Shown piece by piece: positions 1 through 7,729 of a DNA stretch of 64,000 nt. The notes below the pieces were generated by a model. It ran no database searches, had not been told where the DNA came from, and worked only from the letters and a program-made list of their open reading frames with translations. The position numbers and the translations under genes were made by a program. The stretch is from Dokdonella sp. Its GTDB lineage: Bacteria > Pseudomonadota > Gammaproteobacteria > Xanthomonadales > Rhodanobacteraceae. The DNA is taken from NCBI RefSeq assembly GCF_019634845.1, contig NZ_JAHCAQ010000001.1, positions 186,001-250,000 on the forward strand, read 5' to 3'. Position 1 is the stretch's first letter; each line of letters starts with the position of its first letter.

Positions 1-1041
1 GTCGCGGGTCGCGAGGTGGTGCGTGCGCGCACGATCTACGCCGAGGCGTTGCGGCGCCATGCCGACAGCCGCCGCCTGCGCACCGGCTACGCCGCGTTGC
101 TGGGGCAGGATGGTGACAATGCCGCCGCCGCCGCGGTGCTGGCGGTCGGCAAGCAGGACCAGACCAGCTATGCCGCGCGGGCCGCCTACGCCGCGCGGGC
201 CGACGACAAGACGCTGATGAGTGCGCTGTACCGCGAACTGGAGGCGGCCAAGGGCCAGCGCGACGGCGAACGCCTGTACCTGCTCGGCCAGCTTGCCGAA
301 ATGCTCGACCGCCCGGCGGCGGCACTGGGCTGGTACCGTGCGATCGGCGACGACGACGAGCGCTACTTCGACGCGCAGTTGCGCAGCGCGATCGTGCTCG
401 ACGGATCCGCCCGCGGCGACGCCGCCGTCGCGACGCTGCACCGGCTGCTGGCGCAGAGCCAGGGCGATCCCGACCGGCAGCGCAACGTGCGTCTGCTCGA
501 GGCCGACATGCTTGGCAAGCGCGGGCGCGCGGCCGAGGCGCTGGCGGTCTACGCGCAGGCGCTGCAGGCCAGTCCCGACGACACGCGCGTGCTGTACGCG
601 CGGGCGCTGTACCGCATCAACCAGGGCGAGGTCGCGGCCGGCGAGGCCGACCTGCGCCGCATCGTCGAGTTGCAGCCCGACAATGCCGAGGCGCTCAACG
701 CGCTCGGTTACACCATCGCCGACCATGCCAAGGGTGACAGCGAGCGCCAGCACGAGGCGCTCGCACTGATCCGCCGCGCACTCGAACTCAAGCCCGACGA
801 GCCGGCCATCATCGACAGCCTCGGTTGGGTGCAGTACCGGCTCGGCGATCTCGAGGCCTCGCTGAGGGACCTGCGCCGCGCCTATGCCAAGCAGGCCGAT
901 CCCGACATCGCCGCGCATCTGGGCGAAGTGCTGTGGGTCAAGGGCGAACAGGCCGAGGCGCGCAAGGTATGGGATGAAGCGCGGCGGAAACACGCCGACA
1001 ACAAGGCGCTGCTCGAGACCATCGAGCGGCTGACGCGATGA
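1..1041 (+). CDS. TPR-repeat protein, C-terminal part (5' end outside window)
   Basis: The frame is open from the first base with no convincing start, so the gene begins upstream; 346 residues are visible. It is built of repeated helix pairs with tetratricopeptide signatures, clearest in the last half (for example NAEALNALGY and PAIIDSLGWVQYRLGD). TPR arrays bind other proteins; the partner is unknown. The stop overlaps the lolB start (ATGA at 1038-1041), so the two are co-translated. A TPR protein next to lolB is usual in Xanthomonadales, which suggests a role in outer-membrane lipoprotein handling, but that is inference from position only. Confidence 0.8.
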   Translation, partial: VAGREVVRARTIYAEALRRHADSRRLRTGYAALLGQDGDNAAAAAVLAVGKQDQTSYAARAAYAARADDKTLMSALYRELEAAKGQRDGERLYLLGQLAEMLDRPAAALGWYRAIGDDDERYFDAQLRSAIVLDGSARGDAAVATLHRLLAQSQGDPDRQRNVRLLEADMLGKRGRAAEALAVYAQALQASPDDTRVLYARALYRINQGEVAAGEADLRRIVELQPDNAEALNALGYTIADHAKGDSERQHEALALIRRALELKPDEPAIIDSLGWVQYRLGDLEASLRDLRRAYAKQADPDIAAHLGEVLWVKGEQAEARKVWDEARRKHADNKALLETIERLTR

Positions 1042-1640
1042 GGCGGCTCGGTGCGCGCCTGCTGCTGGCCGGGCTGCTGGCGAGTCTTGCCGCCTGCGTG
1101 ACGCCGCCGGCGCGCCGCAGCACCAGCAGCGCGATTCCGGCAGCGCAGAGCGAACGCGAACGCATACTGGCCGCGCGCACGCATTGGGTGCTCGAGGGGC
1201 GCCTGGGCGTGGCCAATGCACACGACAGCGGCAGTGGTTCGCTGAGTTGGCAGCAGGATGGGGCGAACTACCGTTTCACCGTGCACGCGCCGGTCACCGG
1301 CCGCACCTGGGTGCTGTCGGGTGATGCCGCGCAGGCGCGGCTCGACGGCCTGCGCGATGGCACGTTGCAGGGCCGCGATGCGGCGGACCTGCTGCAGCGC
1401 GAGCTCGGCTGGCAGGTGCCGTTCGCGCAACTGGTGGCCTGGGTGCGCGCATTGCGCGCGCCCGGACCGGCGCAGATGGCATTCGATGCGCAGGGACTGC
1501 CGGCGCAGATCGAGCAGGACGGCTGGACGATCCGTTACGGCGACTACGACATGACGCAGTCGCCACCGTTGCCGCGTCGCGTGTTCGCCAGTCGCGGTGA
1601 GGAGCGCGTGCGCCTGGCGATCCGCAGTTGGCAGCCGTGA
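1038..1640 (+). CDS. lolB: Outer-membrane lipoprotein LolB
   Basis: LolB takes lipoproteins from the periplasmic carrier LolA and inserts them in the inner leaflet of the outer membrane. The 200-residue product starts with a lipoprotein signal ending in the lipobox LAAC (Cys at residue 20). The body has the LolB pattern: HWVLEGRLGV strand, SLSWQQDG, and a late IRYGDYD. Length fits the family (about 200). It overlaps the TPR gene by 4 bases and ispE by 4 bases, the conserved lolB-ispE pair of many gammaproteobacteria. Confidence 0.9.
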   Translation: MRRLGARLLLAGLLASLAACVTPPARRSTSSAIPAAQSERERILAARTHWVLEGRLGVANAHDSGSGSLSWQQDGANYRFTVHAPVTGRTWVLSGDAAQARLDGLRDGTLQGRDAADLLQRELGWQVPFAQLVAWVRALRAPGPAQMAFDAQGLPAQIEQDGWTIRYGDYDMTQSPPLPRRVFASRGEERVRLAIRSWQP

Positions 1641-2506
1641 GCACGATGCCTGCGGCCTGGAGCCAATGGCCGGCACCGGCCAAGCTCAACCTGTTCCTGC
1701 ACATCACCGGTCGCCGTGAGGACGGTTATCACGAGCTCGAAACCGTGTTCCAACTGCTCGATCGCGGCGACCGGGTGCGACTGCGCCGGCGTGACGACGG
1801 GCAGGTGCGGCGCGTGCGCGCGCTGGCCGGAGTCGCCGAAGCCGACGACCTGACCGTGCGCGCGGCACAGGCGCTGCGCGCGGCCACCGGTTGTCGCTGG
1901 GGCGTGGACATCGAGCTCGACAAGCACATTCCGCTCGGCGGTGGACTCGGTGGCGGCAGCTCGGATGCGGCCAGCGTGCTGGTCGGGCTCGATGCGGTGT
2001 GGGACACGGCCCTGGGCGAGGATGCGCTGGCCGAACTGGGCAGGCGCCTGGGCGCCGATGTGCCGGTGTTCGTGCGCGGCCGCAGTGCCTGGGCAACCGG
2101 GGTGGGCGATCGCCTGACCGCGCTCGAGCTGCCTGCGCGCAGCTACGTGATCGTCGACCCGCAGTGCGCGGTGCCGACCGCCGCCTTGTTCCAGGTGCCT
2201 GAATTGACGCGCAATAGCACGCCAACGACAATAGCGGACTTCCGCGCCGGTGCGGTCAGCGGCAACGTGTTCGCGCCGGTGGTGCGGAAGCGGTTTGCGC
2301 CGGTCGCGGCGGCACTGGACTGGCTCGGCCGGTTTGGCGATGCGCAACTGTCGGGCAGTGGCGGTTGTGGTTTCGTCGCCGTGGCGTCGATGACGCAGGC
2401 CGAGGCGATTGCGCGGCAGTGTCCGCCGCAGTTCCGGGCCTGGGTGGCACAGGGCGTCGACGAGTCGCCGCTGCTGGCCGCGCGCCGCGCGTGGCGGCGC
2501 GACTGA
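1637..2506 (+). CDS. ispE: 4-diphosphocytidyl-2-C-methyl-D-erythritol kinase IspE
   Basis: IspE phosphorylates CDP-methylerythritol in the MEP route to isoprenoids. The GHMP-kinase ATP loop is seen as PLGGGLGGGSSDAA near residue 100, with an N-terminal PAPAKLNLFLH and a C-terminal SGSGGCGF loop. I chose GTG 1637, which overlaps the lolB stop (GTGA); ATG 1646 three codons later is an equal alternative, and neither has a clear ribosome site. Length is 289 residues, as expected. Followed by tRNA-Gln, as in Xanthomonas. Confidence 0.92.
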   Translation: MSTMPAAWSQWPAPAKLNLFLHITGRREDGYHELETVFQLLDRGDRVRLRRRDDGQVRRVRALAGVAEADDLTVRAAQALRAATGCRWGVDIELDKHIPLGGGLGGGSSDAASVLVGLDAVWDTALGEDALAELGRRLGADVPVFVRGRSAWATGVGDRLTALELPARSYVIVDPQCAVPTAALFQVPELTRNSTPTTIADFRAGAVSGNVFAPVVRKRFAPVAAALDWLGRFGDAQLSGSGGCGFVAVASMTQAEAIARQCPPQFRAWVAQGVDESPLLAARRAWRRD

Positions 2507-2619
2507 GGCGGCCCGCAGGTACACCGGGTGGCCGTCGGGCCGCGGCCCGGCGTGGTGGCAAGGCACGCGAGCGTGCCGCAGGTGCAGGTGGCAGGGGCGC
2601 AAGGCCCATGCCGATTCGG

Positions 2620-2694
2620 TGGGGCGTCGCCAAGCGGTAAGGCACCGGGTTTTGATCCCGGCATTCGCAGGTTCGAATCCTGCCGCCCCAGCCA
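2620..2694 (+). tRNA. tRNA-Gln (TTG)
   Basis: A complete 75-base cloverleaf: acceptor TGGGGCG paired near the 3' end with CGCCCCA, anticodon loop reading TTG, T-arm GGTTCGAATCC, and an encoded CCA at 2692-2694. In Xanthomonas this tRNA lies directly before prs; here an accessory block of about 6.6 kb follows it instead. Confidence 0.95.
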
Positions 2695-2769
2695 ACTCTG
2701 TTGCAGATCATCGTCGCGAGCTTCGCGTGGACCCGTGTCCAAGCCGCCCATCGATTGGCCGGCATTGTT

Positions 2770-2812
2770 TTGACATGGATCAATGTACAAACGGCGCCGG
2801 CCGGATCATCAT
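2770..2812 (+). promoter_or_regulatory. FNR/DNR-type box and class II promoter for norCB
   Basis: TTGACATGGATCAA at 2770-2783 matches the FNR/ANR/DNR consensus TTGAT-N4-ATCAA at 9 of 10 defined positions. A -10-like CATCAT lies at 2807-2812. If transcription starts near 2818, the box is centred at about -41.5, the standard position for FNR-type activation. This predicts induction by low oxygen or nitric oxide. The regulator is not encoded in the window. Confidence 0.7.
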
Positions 2813-2905
2813 GCACGGCACATCCGGTGTGGCCCCCGATCTCGCTCCTGCCAGCTCGTCTTCGGCCGCCGCAACCGCTGCTCAGCGAAGCGGAGGTGCA
2901 AACAC

Positions 2906-3496
2906 GTGGATATCGAGGATCCTTCCTTCTGGCGCGCCGGCGCCGTCAGCACGACCCTGGTCATGCTGGTCGTGCTCGCCTTCCTGTCGCTCGACAGCAT
3001 GCGCTACATCCGGGCCGGTGGCATCAATGTGCCGCCCTATGACGTGATCAACCGGCACATCGACTACCAGTACGACTGGAACCGGCGCGCCGACGTGCCC
3101 GTGATCGGCGCGCCCGAGCCGCTGTTCGGCCAGCCGGTGAGCGCCACCGAGGCTGCGGCGCTGATGCGTACCGGCAAACTCGTGATCCAGAGCCGGGCCT
3201 GCATGGACTGCCACACGATCTTCGGCAATGGCGCCTATTACGGCCCCGATCTCACCAAGGCCTGGCTCGATCCGGCCTGGTCGCAGATCTGGATGCCGAT
3301 GACCGGCAAGAGCACGCGCGAGGAGGCGATGGTCGCGTTCCTCATGCATCCGGACCGGTACCCGACCTGGACGCGCGCGATGCCCGATCTCGCCATTACC
3401 GAGAACGAGGCCCGCGCCACGGTGGCCTATCTCAAGTGGCTGTCGGCGATCGACACCAATGGCTTTCCGGCCAATTTCGGCAGGAGCATGCGATGA
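2906..3496 (+). CDS. norC: Nitric oxide reductase subunit C (membrane-anchored cytochrome c)
   Basis: NorC passes electrons from periplasmic donors to NorB for 2 NO to N2O. A GTG start at 2906 is chosen because GGAGG sits at 2892-2896 and the product then begins as a short cytoplasmic tail with one membrane anchor (about residues 12-30); an upstream ATG at 2783 would add a basic tail and fall inside the FNR promoter. The heme c site is CMDCH at residues 99-103, followed by HTIFGNGAYYGPDLT, typical of NorC; a methionine in AMPDLAIT is the likely sixth ligand. At 196 residues it is about 50 longer than Pseudomonas NorC, the extra part lying between anchor and heme domain. Its stop overlaps norB (ATGA). 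Confidence 0.9.
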   Translation: MDIEDPSFWRAGAVSTTLVMLVVLAFLSLDSMRYIRAGGINVPPYDVINRHIDYQYDWNRRADVPVIGAPEPLFGQPVSATEAAALMRTGKLVIQSRACMDCHTIFGNGAYYGPDLTKAWLDPAWSQIWMPMTGKSTREEAMVAFLMHPDRYPTWTRAMPDLAITENEARATVAYLKWLSAIDTNGFPANFGRSMR

Positions 3497-4920
3497 GCGT
3501 CGACACCATGCCTGCCGCCGAACCGCTGTACCGCTCGCAGCGACTCGCGCTGCGCTACTTCACCGCGGCGATCGCGTTGTTCGGCGTGATGATCGTGTTC
3601 GGCCTGCTGTCGGCGGCGTACTACCTGTTCCCGTCGATGCTGTTCAACACGCTCAACTTCAATACCTCCAAGATCATGCACATCGACGTGCTCGTGATCT
3701 GGCTGCTGATGGCATTTGTCGGCGCGGTGTACTGGTATCTGCCCAAGGAACTGGGCCGCGAAATGGCCGGCATTCGAGCTGCCGAAATCACGTTCTGGGT
3801 GTTCTGCGTGGCGGTGGCGCTGGTAGCGGCGACGTTCCTGTTGGTGCAGTACGGCAGCGCCAGCGAATTCACGCTGTGGTTCATCAACCAGGGGCGCAAG
3901 TACGTGGAGGCGCCGCGCTGGGCCGCGATCGGCATCGTGGCGATCCTGCTGGTGTTTTCGTGGAACGTGGTCGGCACCTGCGTCAAGGCGCGTCGCATGA
4001 CCGGCATCATGTGGGTGATGGTGCTCGACCTCATTCCGCTGGTGGTGGTGTACCTGGATGCGTTTCCCGCCGACACCAACATGTCGACCGACCTGTACTG
4101 GTGGTGGTGGCTGGTGCACATGTGGGTGGAGAGCACCTGGGAGGTGTTGATCGGCTGCATCATGGCGCTGGTGCTGATGGACGTGATGGGCACCTCGCGG
4201 CGCATCGTGGAGGCGTGGCTGTACATCGAGGTCATGCTCGTGCTCGGCGCCGGCATCCTCGGTCTTGGCCATCACTACTTCTGGATCGGCACGCCGCAGT
4301 ACTGGCTCGCGATCGGCGGCTTCTTCTCGGCGCTGGAGCCGTTGCCGCTGCTGGGCATGGTCGTGCATGCGGTGTACGACGCCGGCATGCACCGGCTCAA
4401 GACCAACAACCAGCCGGCGTTCTACTGGATCACCGCCGAGGCTTTGGGCAACTTCATCGGTGCTGGCATCTGGGGCTTCATGATGACGCTGCCACAAATC
4501 AACCTGTTTTCGCATGGCACGCAGTGGACTGTGTCGCATGGCCACTTTGCGTTCTATGGCGCCTACGTCTGCGGCGTGATCGCGGTGATGTACGTGGCCA
4601 GGCAGCGCGTGACTGGCGTGCCGATGCTGGCCGGGCGCACCTGGCGCTGGGGCTTTGGCCTGCTCAACCTCGGCATGGTCGGCATGGTGATGGCGCTGTT
4701 GCTCGCCGGCATGGCGCAAGCGTTCTATGGCCGCGCGATCGGCGGCTCGACGCTGATGGCATTCACCACGGCGTCGGAGAACCTGTGGTTCAAGTCCGGC
4801 ATGTATGCGCGCATGTTGTTTGGCGTGGTGTTCGCGGCCGGCTACGTCGCGCTGGTGTACGACCTGCTGCGCTCGCCACGCCGCGCGCCGGCCATCGCGG
4901 CCGCGCCGGAGCCGGCATGA
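3493..4920 (+). CDS. norB: Nitric oxide reductase subunit B (cNOR catalytic subunit)
   Basis: A 475-residue, about 12-helix heme-copper-family enzyme that reduces NO in the inner membrane. The ligands fit cNorB with an offset of two from Pseudomonas: H63 and H351 for heme b, H349 for heme b3, H209, H260 and H261 for FeB, with glutamates E213, E217 and E282 in the places of E211, E215 and E280. The short N-terminus and the separate NorC mark it as cNOR rather than the quinol-dependent qNOR. The start ATG overlaps the norC stop and the stop overlaps the next gene. No norQ, norD or norE partner is visible nearby. Confidence 0.95.
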   Translation: MSVDTMPAAEPLYRSQRLALRYFTAAIALFGVMIVFGLLSAAYYLFPSMLFNTLNFNTSKIMHIDVLVIWLLMAFVGAVYWYLPKELGREMAGIRAAEITFWVFCVAVALVAATFLLVQYGSASEFTLWFINQGRKYVEAPRWAAIGIVAILLVFSWNVVGTCVKARRMTGIMWVMVLDLIPLVVVYLDAFPADTNMSTDLYWWWWLVHMWVESTWEVLIGCIMALVLMDVMGTSRRIVEAWLYIEVMLVLGAGILGLGHHYFWIGTPQYWLAIGGFFSALEPLPLLGMVVHAVYDAGMHRLKTNNQPAFYWITAEALGNFIGAGIWGFMMTLPQINLFSHGTQWTVSHGHFAFYGAYVCGVIAVMYVARQRVTGVPMLAGRTWRWGFGLLNLGMVGMVMALLLAGMAQAFYGRAIGGSTLMAFTTASENLWFKSGMYARMLFGVVFAAGYVALVYDLLRSPRRAPAIAAAPEPA

Positions 4921-5216
4921 ACCCTGCCGCGCTGCTCGAGACGGCGGCCTTGATGGGCCTGCTGGTGCTGGCCGGTGGCGGCTACGGCGGCCTCTACGGC
5001 GCTGGCCGGCTGTGGTCGCGCCCGGCCCTGGTGCGCGCCGGTCAGGCGTGCTGGCTGCTGGCCTTCGCGATCGCGCTGCTGATCGCGGTACGTACTCCGC
5101 TCGATGTGGGCTGGAAACTGCTGATCCTCGCCAGCGCGCTGGTCTATGCGGTGATCCCGCCGGCCACCTGGCGTTTTCTGCAACGTCTGCATGGCGATGA
5201 GGAGTCGCGCCCATGA
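4917..5216 (+). CDS. Small three-helix membrane protein of the nor operon
   Basis: A 99-residue hydrophobic protein whose ATG overlaps the norB stop and whose own stop overlaps the next start, so it belongs to the nor operon. Three membrane segments are likely (about residues 10-30, 40-60 and 65-85), and the tail is charged ([10 protein letters not shown]). I do not recognise a family. Position suggests help in assembling or supporting the reductase, by analogy with other small membrane proteins in nor operons; no residue supports a specific activity. Confidence 0.7.
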   Translation: MNPAALLETAALMGLLVLAGGGYGGLYGAGRLWSRPALVRAGQACWLLAFAIALLIAVRTPLDVGWKLLILASALVYAVIPPATWRFLQRLHGDEESRP

Positions 5217-5899
5217 TTCCCAACCTCATCAACACACTGGTCGGTCTCGTGCTCGCCTGGGCAACGATCCTGCATCCAACCTGGGTGGAGCGGCGCTTCC
5301 TGCCGCTGGGCGCGTTCGCGCTGGCGATCCTCGTGCTCGCGCTGTGGGCGCGGCGCAGCGATCCGGCGCGCTGGTTCAGCAACGTCAACATCGCGCTGGC
5401 CATCGCGCTCGGAGTGCTGTCGCTGCTGCCGCTGGCGACCCTGCCCAACCTCACCTTCTGGGGTGGCTTCTGGGCCGGCTGCCTGGTCCCGACGGTCGCG
5501 TTGTGGGCAGCGCTGTACCGACCCGCCGCCACGACGCACGCCGACGAGGCGCCGTCCCACCGAGTCGGCGCCGGAGCCGCTACGATGAACAAGTCCGCGA
5601 TGATCGCCGCCTGCGCACTGGCTGCCGGTTGTTTCGCCGGCGCCGCGCGGGCGGCCGACCCGGCGGCCGGCAAGGCCCGCTACGAGACGACCTGCGTCGC
5701 GTGCCACGGGCCGACCGGCATTTCGGTGGCCCCGATTTACCCGAACCTGGCCGGCCAGAAGCAGGAATACCTGGTGTCGACGCTGCAGCAGTTCCGCGAT
5801 GGCGAGCGCCCGAATCCGATCATGGCGCCGATGGCCAGGGATCTGAGCGACACCGACATCGCCAACCTCGCGCTGTACCTGTCGGCGCTCAAGCCATGA
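5213..5899 (+). CDS. Membrane domain joined in frame to a secreted-type cytochrome c
   Basis: The open frame gives 228 residues. Residues 1-108 hold four hydrophobic segments, loosely like SPW-type membrane proteins. From Met125 (ATG at 5585) the sequence reads as a normal signal peptide ending [10 protein letters not shown], then a class I cytochrome c with heme site CVACH and a late methionine in [12 protein letters not shown]. No stop separates the two halves. Either this is a true fusion or ATG 5585 is an internal start producing a soluble periplasmic cytochrome; the ribosome site before it is weak. The cytochrome could feed electrons to NorC. It ends the nor operon. Confidence 0.75.
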   Translation: MIPNLINTLVGLVLAWATILHPTWVERRFLPLGAFALAILVLALWARRSDPARWFSNVNIALAIALGVLSLLPLATLPNLTFWGGFWAGCLVPTVALWAALYRPAATTHADEAPSHRVGAGAATMNKSAMIAACALAAGCFAGAARAADPAAGKARYETTCVACHGPTGISVAPIYPNLAGQKQEYLVSTLQQFRDGERPNPIMAPMARDLSDTDIANLALYLSALKP

Positions 5900-5934
5900 G
5901 CGAGGCGATGACCCACTGCGCGCGGGCAGCGTAT

Positions 5935-5940
5935 TAGAAT
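5935..5940 (+). promoter_or_regulatory. Candidate -10 element before fdxA-lipA
   Basis: TAGAAT lies 37 bases before the fdxA GTG, in the gap after the nor operon. The same hexamer stands before the aminotransferase (42484) and prpB (51824). No clear -35 is seen. Confidence 0.4.
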
Positions 5941-5976
5941 TGCGCGCTGCCGCATGCTGGCTCCAAGGAGATGGCC

Positions 5977-6312
5977 GTGACGCACGTCGTCACCGACAAC
6001 TGCATCAAGTGCAAGTACACCGACTGTGTCGAGGTCTGTCCGGTCGACTGTTTCCACGAAGGCGCCAACTTCCTCGCGATCGACCCGCTCGAGTGCATCG
6101 ATTGCACGCTGTGCGTGGCCGAATGCCCGGCCGAGGCGATCTTCGCCGAGGACGATGTGCCCGCAGGGCAGGAGAACTTCCTGCAGATCAACGCCGAACT
6201 GGCGCCGTCGTGGCCGGTGATCGCCGCCCGCATCGAGCCGCCGGCGGATGCCGATCAATGGAACGGCGTCGCCAACAAGCTGCCGATGCTCGAACGCCAG
6301 GGGACCAAGTGA
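5977..6312 (+). CDS. fdxA: Seven-iron ferredoxin FdxA
   Basis: A small cytoplasmic electron carrier with one 3Fe-4S and one 4Fe-4S cluster. N-terminal cysteines follow [19 protein letters not shown], and the second motif is [15 protein letters not shown] 5977 is preferred over ATG 5971: AAGGAG at 5965-5970 touches the ATG but is six bases from the GTG, and the product then starts (M)THVVTDNC as in known FdxA. Length 111 fits. The stop overlaps the lipA start (GTGA), an unusual partnership. Confidence 0.92.
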   Translation: MTHVVTDNCIKCKYTDCVEVCPVDCFHEGANFLAIDPLECIDCTLCVAECPAEAIFAEDDVPAGQENFLQINAELAPSWPVIAARIEPPADADQWNGVANKLPMLERQGTK

Positions 6313-7295
6313 GCCACGAATCCAGCAAACGCGCGCTGCACAGCGGCGAGAAGTACACCACGCCGGAAGGCATCCGCGCCGTGCATGGCGGCATGCGGCC
6401 CAACGACAACACCGGCAAGCCCGATGTCGGGCGCAAGCCGCCATGGCTGCGCATCCGCTTGCCGGCCGGTGCGCGCTACGAGGCGGTGCATGACATCGTC
6501 AGGGGCCACAAGCTGCACACCGTCTGCGAGGAATCGCGCTGCCCGAACATCGCCGAGTGCTGGAGCAGCGGTACCGCGACGATGATGCTGATGGGCTCGG
6601 TATGCACGCGTGCGTGCAGGTTCTGCGCGGTCAGCACCGGCAACCCGCATGGTTGGCTCGATCCGCTCGAGCCGGTGCAGGTGGCCGATGCGGTGGCGCT
6701 GATGAAGCTCAAGTACGTCGTGTTGACCTCGGTCGACCGCGACGATCTGCCCGATGGCGGCGCTGGCCACTACGCCGCCTGCATCCGCATGATCCACCAG
6801 CGCGCGCCCGAGACCGCGGTCGAGGCGCTCACGCCCGATTTTTGCGGTCGGCACGAGGACGTGGCCGCGGTGCTCGATGCCGGCCTGGCGACCTATGCGC
6901 AGAACCTGGAAACGGTCGAACGGCTGACCCGCCGCGTGCGTGATCCGCGCGCCGGTTACGCGCGCACGCTCGACGTGCTGGCCTTTGCCAAGCGCCACGC
7001 ACCGCAGACACTGACCAAGACCAGCCTCATGCTGGGCCTGGGCGAGACCGATGCGGAGATCGAGCAGGCGTTCGACGACATGCGTTCGGCCGGTGTCGAT
7101 ATCGTGACGCTGGGCCAATACCTGCGGCCGACCGAACACCACCTGCCGGTGGAGCGCTTCGTCAGCCCCGACGAGTTCCGCAGCTACCGCGATCTGGCCC
7201 TGGCCAAGGGTTTCGTCGAGGCGGTATCGGGACCGCTGGTACGTTCAAGTTACCGCGCCGAACGCGTGCTGGAGCGCAACAACGCCGGACTGTGA
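6309..7295 (+). CDS. lipA: Lipoyl synthase LipA
   Basis: A radical-SAM enzyme that inserts two sulfurs into protein-bound octanoyl groups to make lipoate. The auxiliary cluster motif is C73-X4-C78-X5-C84 and the radical-SAM motif is C99-X3-C103-X2-C106; the C-terminal RSSYRAE serine ligand region is present. Length 328 fits. The GTG start overlaps the fdxA stop, so translation of the two is coupled; the ferredoxin may supply electrons for SAM cleavage (inference). In Xanthomonas lipA is usually beside lipB; no lipB is here. Confidence 0.94.
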   Translation: MSHESSKRALHSGEKYTTPEGIRAVHGGMRPNDNTGKPDVGRKPPWLRIRLPAGARYEAVHDIVRGHKLHTVCEESRCPNIAECWSSGTATMMLMGSVCTRACRFCAVSTGNPHGWLDPLEPVQVADAVALMKLKYVVLTSVDRDDLPDGGAGHYAACIRMIHQRAPETAVEALTPDFCGRHEDVAAVLDAGLATYAQNLETVERLTRRVRDPRAGYARTLDVLAFAKRHAPQTLTKTSLMLGLGETDAEIEQAFDDMRSAGVDIVTLGQYLRPTEHHLPVERFVSPDEFRSYRDLALAKGFVEAVSGPLVRSSYRAERVLERNNAGL

Positions 7296-7376
7296 GCCGG
7301 CGCAGCGCAGGCGCCTTCACCAGGGCATCGCTGGCACGCAACGGACCCTGCCGGCATGGCCACCAGGAGTACCGTC

Positions 7377-7721
7377 ATGGATCAGTCGATGTATCCGCAG
7401 GCAAGCCTCGACATCGCGCGCAAGCGGCGCGAACTCGCCCCCGCGCCACTCGAGGCGTTCAAGGCCTTCAGCGCCGCCGTGTTCGCCGAGGGCGCCTTGC
7501 CGACCAAGACCAAGCAGCTCATCGCCGTCGCGGTCGCCCACGTCACGCAGTGTCCATACTGCATCCGCGGCCATACCGAGGCCGCGCTCAGGCACGGCGC
7601 GAGCGAGCAGGAGATCATGGAGGCGATCTGGGTCGCGGCCGAGATGCGTGCCGGCGGCGCCTATGCCCATTCGGCCCTGGCGATCGATGCCATGCACCAG
7701 CACGCCACCGCCGAGCGCTGA
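7377..7721 (+). CDS. AhpD/carboxymuconolactone-decarboxylase-like protein
   Basis: A 114-residue all-helical protein with the AhpD-like CPYCIRGH redox pair (CxxC followed by His). Such proteins act as thiol peroxidase partners or gamma-carboxymuconolactone decarboxylases; the CxxC favours a redox role. ATG 7377 is chosen because AGGAG lies at 7365-7369; an upstream ATG at 7356 lacks a site. It sits after fdxA-lipA and before a cysteine-synthase-like gene, compatible with a thiol or oxidative-stress function. Confidence 0.85.
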   Translation: MDQSMYPQASLDIARKRRELAPAPLEAFKAFSAAVFAEGALPTKTKQLIAVAVAHVTQCPYCIRGHTEAALRHGASEQEIMEAIWVAAEMRAGGAYAHSALAIDAMHQHATAER

Positions 7722-7729
7722 GACCAGCC

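Noticed and set aside
2783-2905. Longer N-terminus for NorC from ATG 2783
   Set aside because: It would start inside the FNR box and add a basic non-membrane tail; GTG 2906 has GGAGG at the right distance.
3427-5673. Open minus-strand frame of 748 codons opposite norB and its neighbours
   Set aside because: It is rich in His, Arg, Gln and Ala with no domain, lies opposite well-supported genes, and is the usual result of high GC codon bias.
5896-5937. 13-codon frame [13 protein letters not shown] overlapping the cytochrome stop
   Set aside because: Too short, no ribosome site and no conserved feature; it also runs into the fdxA promoter.
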